Shown here piece by piece: positions 8,084 through 14,274 of a DNA stretch of 14,770 bases. The notes beneath the pieces were generated by a model, which worked only from the letters and a program-made list of their open reading frames with translations, made no database searches and was not told the origin of the DNA. The stretch is from Bacteroidales bacterium UBA4345 (GTDB lineage: Bacteria > Bacteroidota > Bacteroidia > Bacteroidales > Paludibacteraceae), in contig DGTD01000068.1 in NCBI GenBank assembly GCA_002396385.1, forward strand, positions 1 through 14,770. Reading direction: 5' to 3'. Numbering within the stretch: the first letter of the stretch is position 1; each line of letters starts with the position of its first letter. The translations under genes were made by a program, and so were the position numbers.

Positions 8084-8246
8084 TTCACACTGTTTATTGA
8101 CTTTTGTTGTAACATTTCTTTTTTTGAATGTGCAATTTTTTTTGTTTGTGGGAACTGAAGTTGGCCGAACTCCCTGTCGTTTATGGAAGCTTAACTTACA
8201 GTCCTTTCTTTTTTACTGCCTATTTTTGATAATTTGTTAGTTTTAC

Positions 8247-8316
8247 AAAACTTAAAATTTCCCGATTGTTAAATGCCGGTAAAGGTCACTTCGCATAAAG
8301 ACACATTTTAAGTTTT
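8247..8316. repeat. 12-base perfect inverted repeat with a 46-base centre
   Basis: AAAACTTAAAAT at 8247-8258 is matched exactly by its reverse complement ATTTTAAGTTTT at 8305-8316. The arms are almost pure A/T, so the RNA stem would be weak. It may be a protein-binding pair or the closing stem of a small structured element. I do not recognise the enclosed 46 bases. Confidence 0.4.
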
Positions 8317-8572
8317 AATCGTACAAAAATCAAAAAAGTAATTGGATTAGGCAAAAAAAGACCAATTAAATTTTCCACCATTTTCACCTTTTTTTACTTT
8401 CAATATGTGAAGGCCTGTTGACGGAAATGGCGAACTGTGGCTCATAACGCTTTACAAAAATGGTGTTTTTTGCTTCTTTTCCTTCCTTTTTGTTTGGAAT
8501 TTATTGCATTCGGCTGACTATTTAGCCCGGTGCCGCTGGTAACGCTTTTTTAACGTTTCGAACAGATTTCTG

Positions 8573-8968
8573 CTATAAGCCGAATATATTACGCATAATC
8601 CACCATAGGACTATTACAATCAAGATCGTTGTGCTGTAGGCCGGATGAATGGTTGTTCTGTAGCATATAGGAAACTGCCGCTTGTATTTTCTGACTGTGA
8701 TGGTGAATAACAGCGTTGGTATTAGCACGACAAACAACAGGTTGCAGCGAAGTGCTTCGGAAACGCGCAGGTGAAGCAAATTGTGAAGCATACGCTGGCT
8801 GCCACAACCGGGGCATTTTATGCCTGTAAGTGTATAGAAGGGACATTTCGGGAAATAATCAGTAACCGATGGGTCGTTGTGGTAGTACAACATACACAAA
8901 AGGAAAATTATTATTATAGCTAAAGCCAATCGGTAAAAACTTTTTCTGATACTCTTTCCCAATGCCAT
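8573..8968 (-). CDS. DUF2752 family small membrane protein
   Basis: The 131-residue product carries the family core C-P-F-Y-T-L-T-G-I (42-50) followed by K-C-P-G-C-G-S-Q-R (51-59), with Cys42, Cys52 and Cys55, then the L-L-H-L-R-V-S-E-A-L-R-C-N-L helix. There are about three hydrophobic segments: about 13-28, about 77-91 and about 113-130. DUF2752 has no established function; the cysteine cluster could bind metal or take part in redox chemistry, which is a guess. It lies 56 bases after a dispanin gene on the same strand and is probably the last gene of that small operon. No terminator is visible directly after it. Confidence 0.85.
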   Translation of the reverse strand: MALGKSIRKSFYRLALAIIIIFLLCMLYYHNDPSVTDYFPKCPFYTLTGIKCPGCGSQRMLHNLLHLRVSEALRCNLLFVVLIPTLLFTITVRKYKRQFPICYRTTIHPAYSTTILIVIVLWWIMRNIFGL

Positions 8969-8979
8969 TTCCGTTAAAC

Positions 8980-9068
8980 GATGAACCAGAGGTAGATAAA
9001 GTTACGGTGACCTCCGATTCACATTTATTCATAATATATAAAGAGGATGAAACAGAGGTAGATAAGGT
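8980..9068. repeat. Imperfect tandem duplication at the 3' end of the dispanin gene
   Basis: Positions 8980-9002 and 9046-9068 match at 21 of 23 bases, with a period of 66. A weaker match continues beyond each copy (T-C-C-G-A-T at 9013-9018 and 9070-9075; A-T-A-A-T-A-T at 9031-9037 and 9093-9099) with small indels. The right copy encodes part of the dispanin C terminus (Y-L-I-Y-L-C-F-I). The left copy lies after the stop codon in the same frame and would read F-I-Y-L-W-F-I. Confidence 0.6.
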
Positions 9069-9417
9069 ATCCGATGATCACCGCTACTATTAATAATATG
9101 GGGACTACAACGATGCCTATGCCCACTTTTGCAAGTAGGTCTGCATCTCTTGATGCCATTTTTGCCCCTTCGTAATCTCCCTTATTGTGTAGGTCGTGTA
9201 CCTGCCATGATTTGTATACGGCAAAGATTCCAATAATAGGAAACAGGTATAGCGCGATTAAAGCTTTGATGAGGTGGTTGTCTGGACGCTTTGACGGGCT
9301 GGCAGGCTCCTGGTCTGGCCTGTCGAAATTGATTTCCCTTCTCGCTTTGGCCTTGGTGGGGCAGCTCTCTGGTGTACTGTTTCCTAGTAAGTAATCTTCG
9401 TTGGTGTATCTGCCCAT
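9025..9417 (-). CDS. CD225/dispanin family membrane protein (130 residues)
   Basis: Residues 1-45 are polar and probably cytoplasmic. Residues 47-130 follow the dispanin pattern: a first membrane segment ending in F-P-I-I-G-I-F-A-V-Y-K-S (59-70), a loop W-Q-V-H-D-L-H-N-K-G-D-Y-E-G-A-K-M-A-S (71-89), and a second, longer hydrophobic segment (about 97-128). The vicinal cysteines often found before the P-x-G turn are replaced by Leu58-Phe59. The family includes animal IFITM proteins; bacterial members have no settled role. The gene starts ten bases after the 86-residue gene, so the two are probably co-transcribed. Its 3' end is partly duplicated just downstream. Confidence 0.85.
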   Translation of the reverse strand: MGRYTNEDYLLGNSTPESCPTKAKARREINFDRPDQEPASPSKRPDNHLIKALIALYLFPIIGIFAVYKSWQVHDLHNKGDYEGAKMASRDADLLAKVGIGIVVVPILLIVAVIIGYLIYLCFILFIYYE

Positions 9418-9427
9418 TTACCCTCGC

Positions 9428-9688
9428 TTATCTTTTCTCTATGTAAGCTTCGTCGTGTCTGATTTTAGCCTTCATATATTTAAGGTGTTCCATTAAAAGG
9501 TCGATATGGGCGTCGAGTACAACTTTGTTGATTTCAACGTGCCCTTTATATTCGAAAGGGTATAGTCCTTTATATTTTGAGTGCTCGTCGTCGACGCCGT
9601 TCAGATCGTTTGAAATGGCTTCTATATGTTTTGCGAACTCTTCTTTGCAGAAGTTGATTTTTTCTTCTTTTACCAATAAGTTTTCCAT
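9428..9688 (-). CDS. Small charged helical protein of unknown function (86 residues)
   Basis: I do not recognise this protein. It is highly charged (Glu, Lys, Asp, His), has no signal peptide or membrane segment, and is probably mostly helical, with a break around G-L-Y-P-F-E-Y-K-G-H (42-51). The N-terminal part (about 1-28) and the C-terminal part (about 52-85) could form a helical hairpin or coiled coil. It is likely a real gene: it has an ATG start, a promoter-like element about 60 bases upstream, and only ten bases before the next dispanin gene. Its place between two dispanins suggests a soluble partner of them, which is inference from position only. Confidence 0.7.
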   Translation of the reverse strand: MENLLVKEEKINFCKEEFAKHIEAISNDLNGVDDEHSKYKGLYPFEYKGHVEINKVVLDAHIDLLMEHLKYMKAKIRHDEAYIEKR

Positions 9689-9749
9689 TCTGTCTGCTAT
9701 TTAGTTTGTATTATTAGAAGAAAACCTGTGAATATGGTTCTTCCCTTTA

Positions 9750-9780
9750 TAAAGATAGCGTATCTTGTGGTGATTGCCAA
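9750..9780 (-). promoter_or_regulatory. Bacteroidota-type promoter for the 86-residue gene
   Basis: On the minus strand, TTG (9780-9778), 20 bases, then TATCTTTA (9757-9750) fits the TTTG/TAnnTTTG model with the last base changed. The predicted start is near 9743, giving a leader of about 55 bases. The 12-base stretch around the -7 element (9748-9759) is identical to one before the next dispanin gene upstream. Confidence 0.5.
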
Positions 9781-9798
9781 GAAAACAGATTTGTTTTT

Positions 9799-10122
9799 TT
9801 ACTCGGAACACATGAGTATTACAAACCAGATAATGGCTGAAATGACAACAGAACCCACAATCCATAACACGGTTGCGTCTGAAGCCTCTTTTGCGGCCTC
9901 GAACTTGTCTTCAATGAAAAGTTTGTTTACTTGTCTCGACTTGAAGATGGCAATAATGCCAAACGGATTGCAGCACATTATAGTGGCGGCAATTGCCCAC
10001 ACCAAATGGTCGTCGGGTAAATAGGGGTCCCGGATGTCTAATTCGGGCGCTTTCCCTTTGTGTTGCGTGTTGAACGGCTTTTCTGTTCCTATTCCTTTTT
10101 TTGTTTCCTGTTTTTCCCCCAT
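9799..10122 (-). CDS. CD225/dispanin family membrane protein (107 residues)
   Basis: The first 38 residues are polar. The core then follows the dispanin family closely: a first membrane segment ending in Cys50-Cys51 and N-P-F-G-I-I-A-I-F-K-S (52-62), the loop R-Q-V-N-K-L-F-I-E-D-K-F-E-A-A-K-E-A-S (63-81), and a second membrane segment (about 86-104). In IFITM proteins the matching cysteine pair is palmitoylated; whether that happens here is unknown. It is paralogous to the 130-residue protein at 9025-9417. It has its own promoter-like element and is separated from the preceding exporter gene by a terminator, so it is probably not part of the purB transcript. A 110-base gap follows before the next gene. 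Confidence 0.88.
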   Translation of the reverse strand: MGEKQETKKGIGTEKPFNTQHKGKAPELDIRDPYLPDDHLVWAIAATIMCCNPFGIIAIFKSRQVNKLFIEDKFEAAKEASDATVLWIVGSVVISAIIWFVILMCSE

Positions 10123-10141
10123 AGCACTTTTACTTACTCTA

Positions 10142-10172
10142 TAAAGATAGCCTTTTCTACCGTTTCTGCAAA
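10142..10172 (-). promoter_or_regulatory. Bacteroidota-type promoter for the 107-residue dispanin gene
   Basis: On the minus strand, TTTG (10172-10169), 19 bases, then TATCTTTA (10149-10142) matches the consensus except for the final base of the -7 element. The spacing is ideal. The predicted start is around 10135, leaving a leader of only about 13 bases before the ATG at 10122. It lies between the exporter terminator and this gene. Confidence 0.6.
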
Positions 10173-10181
10173 ATGCGGAAA

Positions 10182-10215
10182 GAAAAAAGAGGAAGTATCG
10201 GTCAATACTCCCTCT
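10182..10215 (-). terminator. Intrinsic terminator of the purB-exporter transcript
   Basis: On the minus strand an 11-base-pair stem (10215-10205 with 10198-10188, one G-U wobble) with a six-base loop is followed by T6 (10188-10183, the first T shared with the stem). It begins 13 bases after the exporter stop codon. The wobble position would be a mismatch on the plus strand, which supports function on the minus strand. Confidence 0.85.
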
Positions 10216-10227
10216 CGTATGTCCTTT

Positions 10228-12060
10228 TTAGAACGACTGCATATCGCAAAGTTTTTTGTAGATGCCGTTTAACGCAATCAGTTCTTCGTGTCTGCCCCGT
10301 TCAACAATCTCGCCTTCGTTCATAACGCAAATCTCGTCTGCATTGCGGATGGTCGACAAACGGTGGGCGATAACGATGGTGGTGCGGGTTTTCATCAAGT
10401 GCTCGAGTGCGCTCTGTACCAGTTTCTCACTCTCGGTGTCGAGTGCCGATGTCGCCTCGTCGAGAATAAGGATTGGCGGGTTCTTCAGTATGGCGCGGGC
10501 TATGCTCAAACGCTGGCGCTGGCCACCTGACAAACGGCTGCCACGGTCGCCTATGTTGGTCTGATAACCATCTTCGGTGCCTATGATAAAATCGTGCGCA
10601 TTGGCAATTTTAGCTGCGTTTTCTATGGCCTCTTGGGTGGCTCCTTTGGTGCCGAATGTGATGTTGTTGGCAATGGTGTCGTTAAACAAGATGGCTTCCT
10701 GGTTAACGTTGCCCATCTGCGTCCTGACATCGTAGAGCGCCATATCTTTCACGTTTACACCGTCTATCAACACCTCGCCTTGTTGGACGTCGTAGAAGCG
10801 GGGGAGCAGATCGACCAAAGTCGACTTGCCAGAGCCCGATTGACCGACCAGGGCTACAGTTTTCCCTTTCTCAACAGTTAGGTTGATGTTCTTCAGCACC
10901 CATTGGTCGTCGTATTTGAACCATACGTTACGGAACTCGATTTTGTCGCTGAATGGTTTCAACGGCACAGGGTTCTCAACCACTTTCAACGGATTTTGGG
11001 CGGCGAGGATGGCGTCAATACGGTCCATCGAAGCACGTCCTTTCTCGATGCTGTACCAAGCCTTCGACAAGTCTTTCGCCGGATTGATGATGCTGTAGAA
11101 AATGATGAGGTAGTAGATGAAGCTCGAGGCATCGAGTGTACTGCTGCCGTCTAAAATGACCATGCCGCCGAACACCAACACAATGCAGATGGTGATGGTG
11201 CCTAAGAACTCGCTCATAGGGTGGGCCAGCATGTTTCGGCGCTGCATGGAATTGCTTGTTTTCCGCAGGTCGTTATTCATCTGGCTGAAGCGGTTGGTCA
11301 TATTCGTCTCGGCGTTAAAAGCCTTAATGACGCGAAGACCGCCCAGTGTTTCCTCTATCATCGACAGCAGTTGTCCGGTCTGGGTTTGTGCCAGAACCGA
11401 TTTCCGCTTAAGCGATTTTCCCACTTTCCCCATCAGTATGCCGGCAAACGGCAACACTACCAGCACGAAGAGGGTTAGTTTCCAACTGAGCCAGAGAAGA
11501 ACGCTGAAGTAGATAAGAATCATAATCGGATTCTTGGTCAGCATTTCTAGCGAACTCATAATCGAGGCTTCCACTTCTCCAACGTCCGATGTCATGCGGG
11601 CTATGATGTCGCCCTTCTTGTGCTTATGGAAGAAAGCGAGGTTTAAATCTACAATCTTGTCATAGAGCTGTTGGCGCAAGTCGCGTACAACACCGCTGCG
11701 TAGCGGTATAATGTAGTAGCTGGCAAGGTAGGCTGTTCCTGTTTTCAGGAGCGTCATAACTACCATAAAAGCGCCTAACAGTCCGAGTGTGGCAACTCCA
11801 CCGTGTTCGTTTATGAACTGCTGCATCCACCAATAAGCATTGTTCTTCAAGGTCTCTGCCAAGTGGTTGACATCTACTGGCATGTAGGTGTACACCTGGT
11901 TCTCGATCTTGAACAAGATGTTCAGAATGGGGATAATCAGAGCGAACGAGAACAGGCTGAAAAGCGTTGACAGTATGTTGAACATGAAGTTCAGCCCTAC
12001 ATACCGCTTATAGCCTGTTACGAACCGCCTGATGAGCCTGATAAATTGAGGTGACTGCAT
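10228..12060 (-). CDS. ABC exporter, fused membrane and ATPase domains (MsbA-like)
   Basis: The 610-residue protein is a type IV (B-family) ABC half-exporter that should work as a homodimer in the inner membrane. Residues about 1-335 form the six-helix membrane domain, with the coupling-helix stretch F-F-H-K-H-K-K-G-D-I-I-A-R-M-T-S-D-V (143-160). The ATPase domain (about 373-610) is complete: Walker A G-Q-S-G-S-G-K-S (406-413), Q-loop Gln454, signature L-S-G-G-Q (510-514), Walker B I-L-I-L-D-E (530-535), D-loop S-A-L-D (538-541) and H-loop His566. The best match by pattern is MsbA or a related lipid or multidrug exporter; the substrate cannot be read from sequence. It starts 33 bases after purB on the same strand and ends at a clear terminator, so it is probably the second gene of a two-gene transcript. 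Confidence 0.92.
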   Translation of the reverse strand: MQSPQFIRLIRRFVTGYKRYVGLNFMFNILSTLFSLFSFALIIPILNILFKIENQVYTYMPVDVNHLAETLKNNAYWWMQQFINEHGGVATLGLLGAFMVVMTLLKTGTAYLASYYIIPLRSGVVRDLRQQLYDKIVDLNLAFFHKHKKGDIIARMTSDVGEVEASIMSSLEMLTKNPIMILIYFSVLLWLSWKLTLFVLVVLPFAGILMGKVGKSLKRKSVLAQTQTGQLLSMIEETLGGLRVIKAFNAETNMTNRFSQMNNDLRKTSNSMQRRNMLAHPMSEFLGTITICIVLVFGGMVILDGSSTLDASSFIYYLIIFYSIINPAKDLSKAWYSIEKGRASMDRIDAILAAQNPLKVVENPVPLKPFSDKIEFRNVWFKYDDQWVLKNINLTVEKGKTVALVGQSGSGKSTLVDLLPRFYDVQQGEVLIDGVNVKDMALYDVRTQMGNVNQEAILFNDTIANNITFGTKGATQEAIENAAKIANAHDFIIGTEDGYQTNIGDRGSRLSGGQRQRLSIARAILKNPPILILDEATSALDTESEKLVQSALEHLMKTRTTIVIAHRLSTIRNADEICVMNEGEIVERGRHEELIALNGIYKKLCDMQSF

Positions 12061-12093
12061 CCTTATTTGTTTGTTTCCCTTATTTGACAGGAC

Positions 12094-13437
12094 TTAGATT
12101 CCTGTGTAGTTGCTTGGCGTGATGGCCATCAACTCTTTCTTTACACTGTCGCTAACTTCAAGTGTTTGGATAAAGTCGTGGATCGACTTTTCTGTGATTT
12201 CGCTGTTCGTACGTGTCAGGTTCTTCAGCGTTTCGTATGGGTTAGGATAGCCCTCGCGGCGGAGTATGGTCTGTATGCCTTCGGCTACAACGGCCCATGT
12301 GTTGTCGAGGTCGTATTGCAGACTCTCTTCGTGCAACAGCAGCTTGCCTAAACCTTTCAACGTGCTCTTTATGGCTATGATGGCGTGTGCCATAGGAACA
12401 CCCACGTTGCGGAGCACGGTGCTGTCGGTGAGGTCGCGCTGGAGGCGTGAAACCGGAAGTTTGGCAGAAAGGAATTGGAAAATAGCGTTGCTCATGCCCA
12501 GGTTGCCTTCCGCGTTTTCGTAGTCGATTGGGTTGACTTTGTGAGGCATTGCGCTAGAACCCACTTCGCCAGCCTTGATCTTCTGTTTGAAGTAGCCTAA
12601 CGATATGTACATCCAAAAGTCGCGGTTCATGTCTATCATGATGGTGTTGATGCGCTTCAGACAGTCGAAAATGGCGCCCAGATTGTCGTAGTTCGATATT
12701 TGGGTGGTCCATTGCTCGCGTTGCAAGCCGAGCACGTCATCAACGAAATGGTTGCCAAATGTTTTCCAGTCGATAGAAGGGTAGGCTACGTGGTGTGCGT
12801 TGAAGTTTCCGGTTGCACCACCGAACTTTGCGCTAACAGGCAGCTGCTTCAACTGGTTGAGTTGCACACCCAAACGGCTGACATATACCATAATTTCCTT
12901 TCCCAGACGGGTTGGAGAGGCGGGTTGGCCGTGGGTACGGGCCAGCATAGATACGTCTTTCCACTCGTCGGCCTTTTCTTGCAGGGTGTCAATCAACTGC
13001 TGGAGAACTGGAATGTACTCGTTGTTGATGGCGTCTTTCAGACTGAGCGGAATAGAAGTGTTGTTGATGTCTTGTGATGTAAGACCGAAATGGATGAACT
13101 CTTTCGCAGAAGTGAGTTTCAACGCATCGAACTTCTCTTTTAAAAAATACTCAACGGCTTTAACGTCGTGGTTTGTTGTTTGCTCAATCTCTTTGATGCG
13201 TTGTGCGTCTGCAACACTGAACTCCTTGTAGATGTTCCTTAGTGTAGGGAAAACGCTGTGGTCTACACTTTTCAACTGCTCTAACGGCAATTCGCAAAGG
13301 GTGATGAAATACTCAATCTCCACACGGACACGGTAGCGGATTAGCGCATATTCTGAAAAATACTCGCCAAGATTGTCAACTTTGTTTCGGTAACGGCCAT
13401 CGATGGGCGAAATTGCGGTGAGTGAATTCAACTCCAT
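12094..13437 (-). CDS. purB: Adenylosuccinate lyase
   Basis: PurB catalyses two steps of purine synthesis: SAICAR to AICAR plus fumarate, and adenylosuccinate to AMP plus fumarate. The 447-residue product is the long, E. coli-like form. It shows S-P-I-D-G-R-Y near the N terminus (10-16), T-S-Q-D-I-N-N-T (120-127), the catalytic-histidine motif A-R-T-H-G-Q-P-A-S-P-T (166-176, His169), and the fumarase-superfamily signature G-S-S-A-M-P-H-K-V-N-P (293-303) with the catalytic serine in its flexible loop. It opens a two-gene transcript with the exporter. A TAAATTTG element and a perfect inverted repeat lie just upstream. Confidence 0.97.
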   Translation of the reverse strand: MELNSLTAISPIDGRYRNKVDNLGEYFSEYALIRYRVRVEIEYFITLCELPLEQLKSVDHSVFPTLRNIYKEFSVADAQRIKEIEQTTNHDVKAVEYFLKEKFDALKLTSAKEFIHFGLTSQDINNTSIPLSLKDAINNEYIPVLQQLIDTLQEKADEWKDVSMLARTHGQPASPTRLGKEIMVYVSRLGVQLNQLKQLPVSAKFGGATGNFNAHHVAYPSIDWKTFGNHFVDDVLGLQREQWTTQISNYDNLGAIFDCLKRINTIMIDMNRDFWMYISLGYFKQKIKAGEVGSSAMPHKVNPIDYENAEGNLGMSNAIFQFLSAKLPVSRLQRDLTDSTVLRNVGVPMAHAIIAIKSTLKGLGKLLLHEESLQYDLDNTWAVVAEGIQTILRREGYPNPYETLKNLTRTNSEITEKSIHDFIQTLEVSDSVKKELMAITPSNYTGI

Positions 13438-13458
13438 TTCTTATCGTTTTTATGTTTG

Positions 13459-13490
13459 TTTGTCTTTCTTATCGGAATTTGAAAGACAAA
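13459..13490. promoter_or_regulatory. Perfect 10-base inverted repeat at the purB promoter (operator candidate)
   Basis: TTTGTCTTTC at 13459-13468 and its exact reverse complement GAAAGACAAA at 13481-13490 flank a 12-base centre. The right arm shares four bases with the -7 element, and the rest covers the predicted start of transcription. This is a typical position for a repressor site, although a 5'-end RNA hairpin is also possible if transcription starts further upstream. Which regulator might bind is unknown. Confidence 0.5.
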
Positions 13491-13494
13491 TTTA
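13487..13494 (-). promoter_or_regulatory. purB -7 element
   Basis: On the minus strand, TAAATTTG (13494-13487) matches the Bacteroidota -7 consensus TAnnTTTG exactly. The predicted start is near 13480, giving a leader of about 43 bases. I found no TTTG at the matching -33 position, so the promoter may be weak or activator-dependent. Confidence 0.6.
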
Positions 13495-13619
13495 GCATAT
13501 TTTCCCTTGAATTTCCTTTTTTCGGGAAACTATTATTGATTTTTGCAGACTATACCTTATATATGTATATGCTTATCCGTCTAAAAAATAGAAGGTCTTG
13601 TATGTCCGTATGGTGTGAA

Positions 13620-13856
13620 TTATTTTAAATTTCTTGTGGACTGTTTCTTGACAGAGGTCGTAGGCTTGGCCCGATTCTTGTAGACAAATTTGTATGCAGG
13701 CTTCTTCTGAAGGCTGTCAAATGATTGTAGATGAGTTTGTTCTGCAGGATAAAACTCTCTTTTGAAATTTTGAACAAGGCGCTGTTCGTGCGTATGGCGC
13801 GGCTTTTGAAAAACTGGTATATAATTGTGAAAATGTCCACATCTTATTTTTCCCGG
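13620..13856 (-). pseudogene. Possible decayed reading frame between purB and the porP-like gene
   Basis: A stop-to-stop frame of 78 codons without an ATG reads like a basic protein C terminus, for example F-K-R-E-F-Y-P-A-E-Q, then F-D-S-L-Q-K-K-P-A-Y-K-F-V-Y-K-N-R, ending R-N-L-K and TAA at 13622-13620. An overlapping frame of 71 codons (13840-13625) has an ATG but a less protein-like composition. I recognise neither. This may be the remnant of a gene that lost its 5' part, or chance. Confidence 0.2.
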
Positions 13857-14167
13857 CTATACTAATATTGCAGCGTGATTTCAAAACATCACCTGTACGG
13901 CGGTCTGTTGCAGAAGACGGTGCTTGACAGAATTTGTAAACGAACTTTTAATTATTTTTATTGCTTTAATCAATTAAATCAAAAATGGAAACACTTATTT
14001 TCAAACTTACAAAAAGACCAGTTGCCCTTATAATGTAATGCTGGTGTGTACAGACTCGTACACGAAGTTGTTGTTGAATCGCCTTTGAAATCTAACTTCA
14101 TAAAAAGGCGGTAGTGTCTAATAAAAAATTGTTCTTATGGTGAAATAAAAAAATACCCTTTTTTGAT
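13857..14167. other. AT-rich intergenic stretch with a micro-frame and two hairpins
   Basis: No ordinary gene is visible. On the plus strand a 17-codon frame runs from ATG 13985 to TAA 14038 (M-E-T-L-I-F-K-L-T-K-R-P-V-A-L-I-M), preceded by an A-rich stretch. It is followed by a perfect 6-base-arm hairpin at 14046-14063 (GTGTAC, six bases, GTACAC) and a 7-base-arm hairpin at 14080-14110 (CGCCTTT and AAAGGCG). Neither hairpin has a T-run after it on either strand. These could belong to a small RNA or a short peptide gene; the evidence is thin. Confidence 0.3.
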
Positions 14168-14193
14168 GTTTTCAACTTAAAAATGTTGAAAAC
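14168..14193. promoter_or_regulatory. Perfect 9-base inverted repeat overlapping the -33 box of the porP-like gene
   Basis: GTTTTCAAC at 14168-14176 and GTTGAAAAC at 14185-14193 are exact reverse complements around an 8-base A/T centre. The right arm contains the TTG of the -33 element. The position fits a regulator site. It lies upstream of the predicted start, so it would not be in the mRNA from this promoter. Confidence 0.55.
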
Positions 14194-14215
14194 TTGAGAA
14201 TATTACATATATTTG
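14186..14215 (+). promoter_or_regulatory. Bacteroidota-type promoter of the porP-like gene
   Basis: TTG (14186-14188), 19 bases, then TATATTTG (14208-14215) matches the consensus with ideal spacing. The predicted start is near 14222, giving a leader of about 50 bases before the ATG at 14275. The leader contains an 11-codon frame (14224-14259) that I take to be chance. Confidence 0.75.
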
Positions 14216-14274
14216 CCACACTTATGGGGACTTTCGACTCCCTTAGTCTAATATCTTGAAAAAATAGTTTAGCA

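Larger units (their letters stand above)
7937..8572. other. 636-base AT-rich intergenic region upstream of nuoA
   Basis: No convincing protein gene lies here on either strand. The stretch is visibly richer in A/T runs than the flanking genes. It holds three inverted repeats listed separately (7989-8024, 8060-8083, 8247-8316) and two short minus-strand frames, 30 codons at 8023-8115 and 15 codons at 7975-8022. The second frame begins one base after the first one's stop codon (TAA-A-TG context, overlapping by three bases across the TAAATG). A sequence fitting TAnnTTTG occurs on the plus strand at 8221-8228 (TATTTTTG), but no -33 partner is spaced correctly. The region could be a long nuo leader, the 3' end of the DUF2752 transcript, or a separate small RNA. 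Confidence 0.6.

Noticed and set aside
7977..8240. Plus-strand 87-codon frame in the gap upstream of nuoA
   Set aside because: The product is cysteine- and phenylalanine-rich with no family resemblance, and the hairpins here pair better in minus-strand RNA. It looks like a chance frame in A/T-rich DNA.
9782..9797. Hairpin after the 107-residue dispanin gene (AAAACA and TGTTTT arms)
   Set aside because: The stem is six mostly A-T pairs and lacks a GC core, so I do not call it a terminator.
14224..14259. 11-codon frame in the leader of the porP-like gene
   Set aside because: It begins almost at the predicted transcription start and has no feature suggesting translation.
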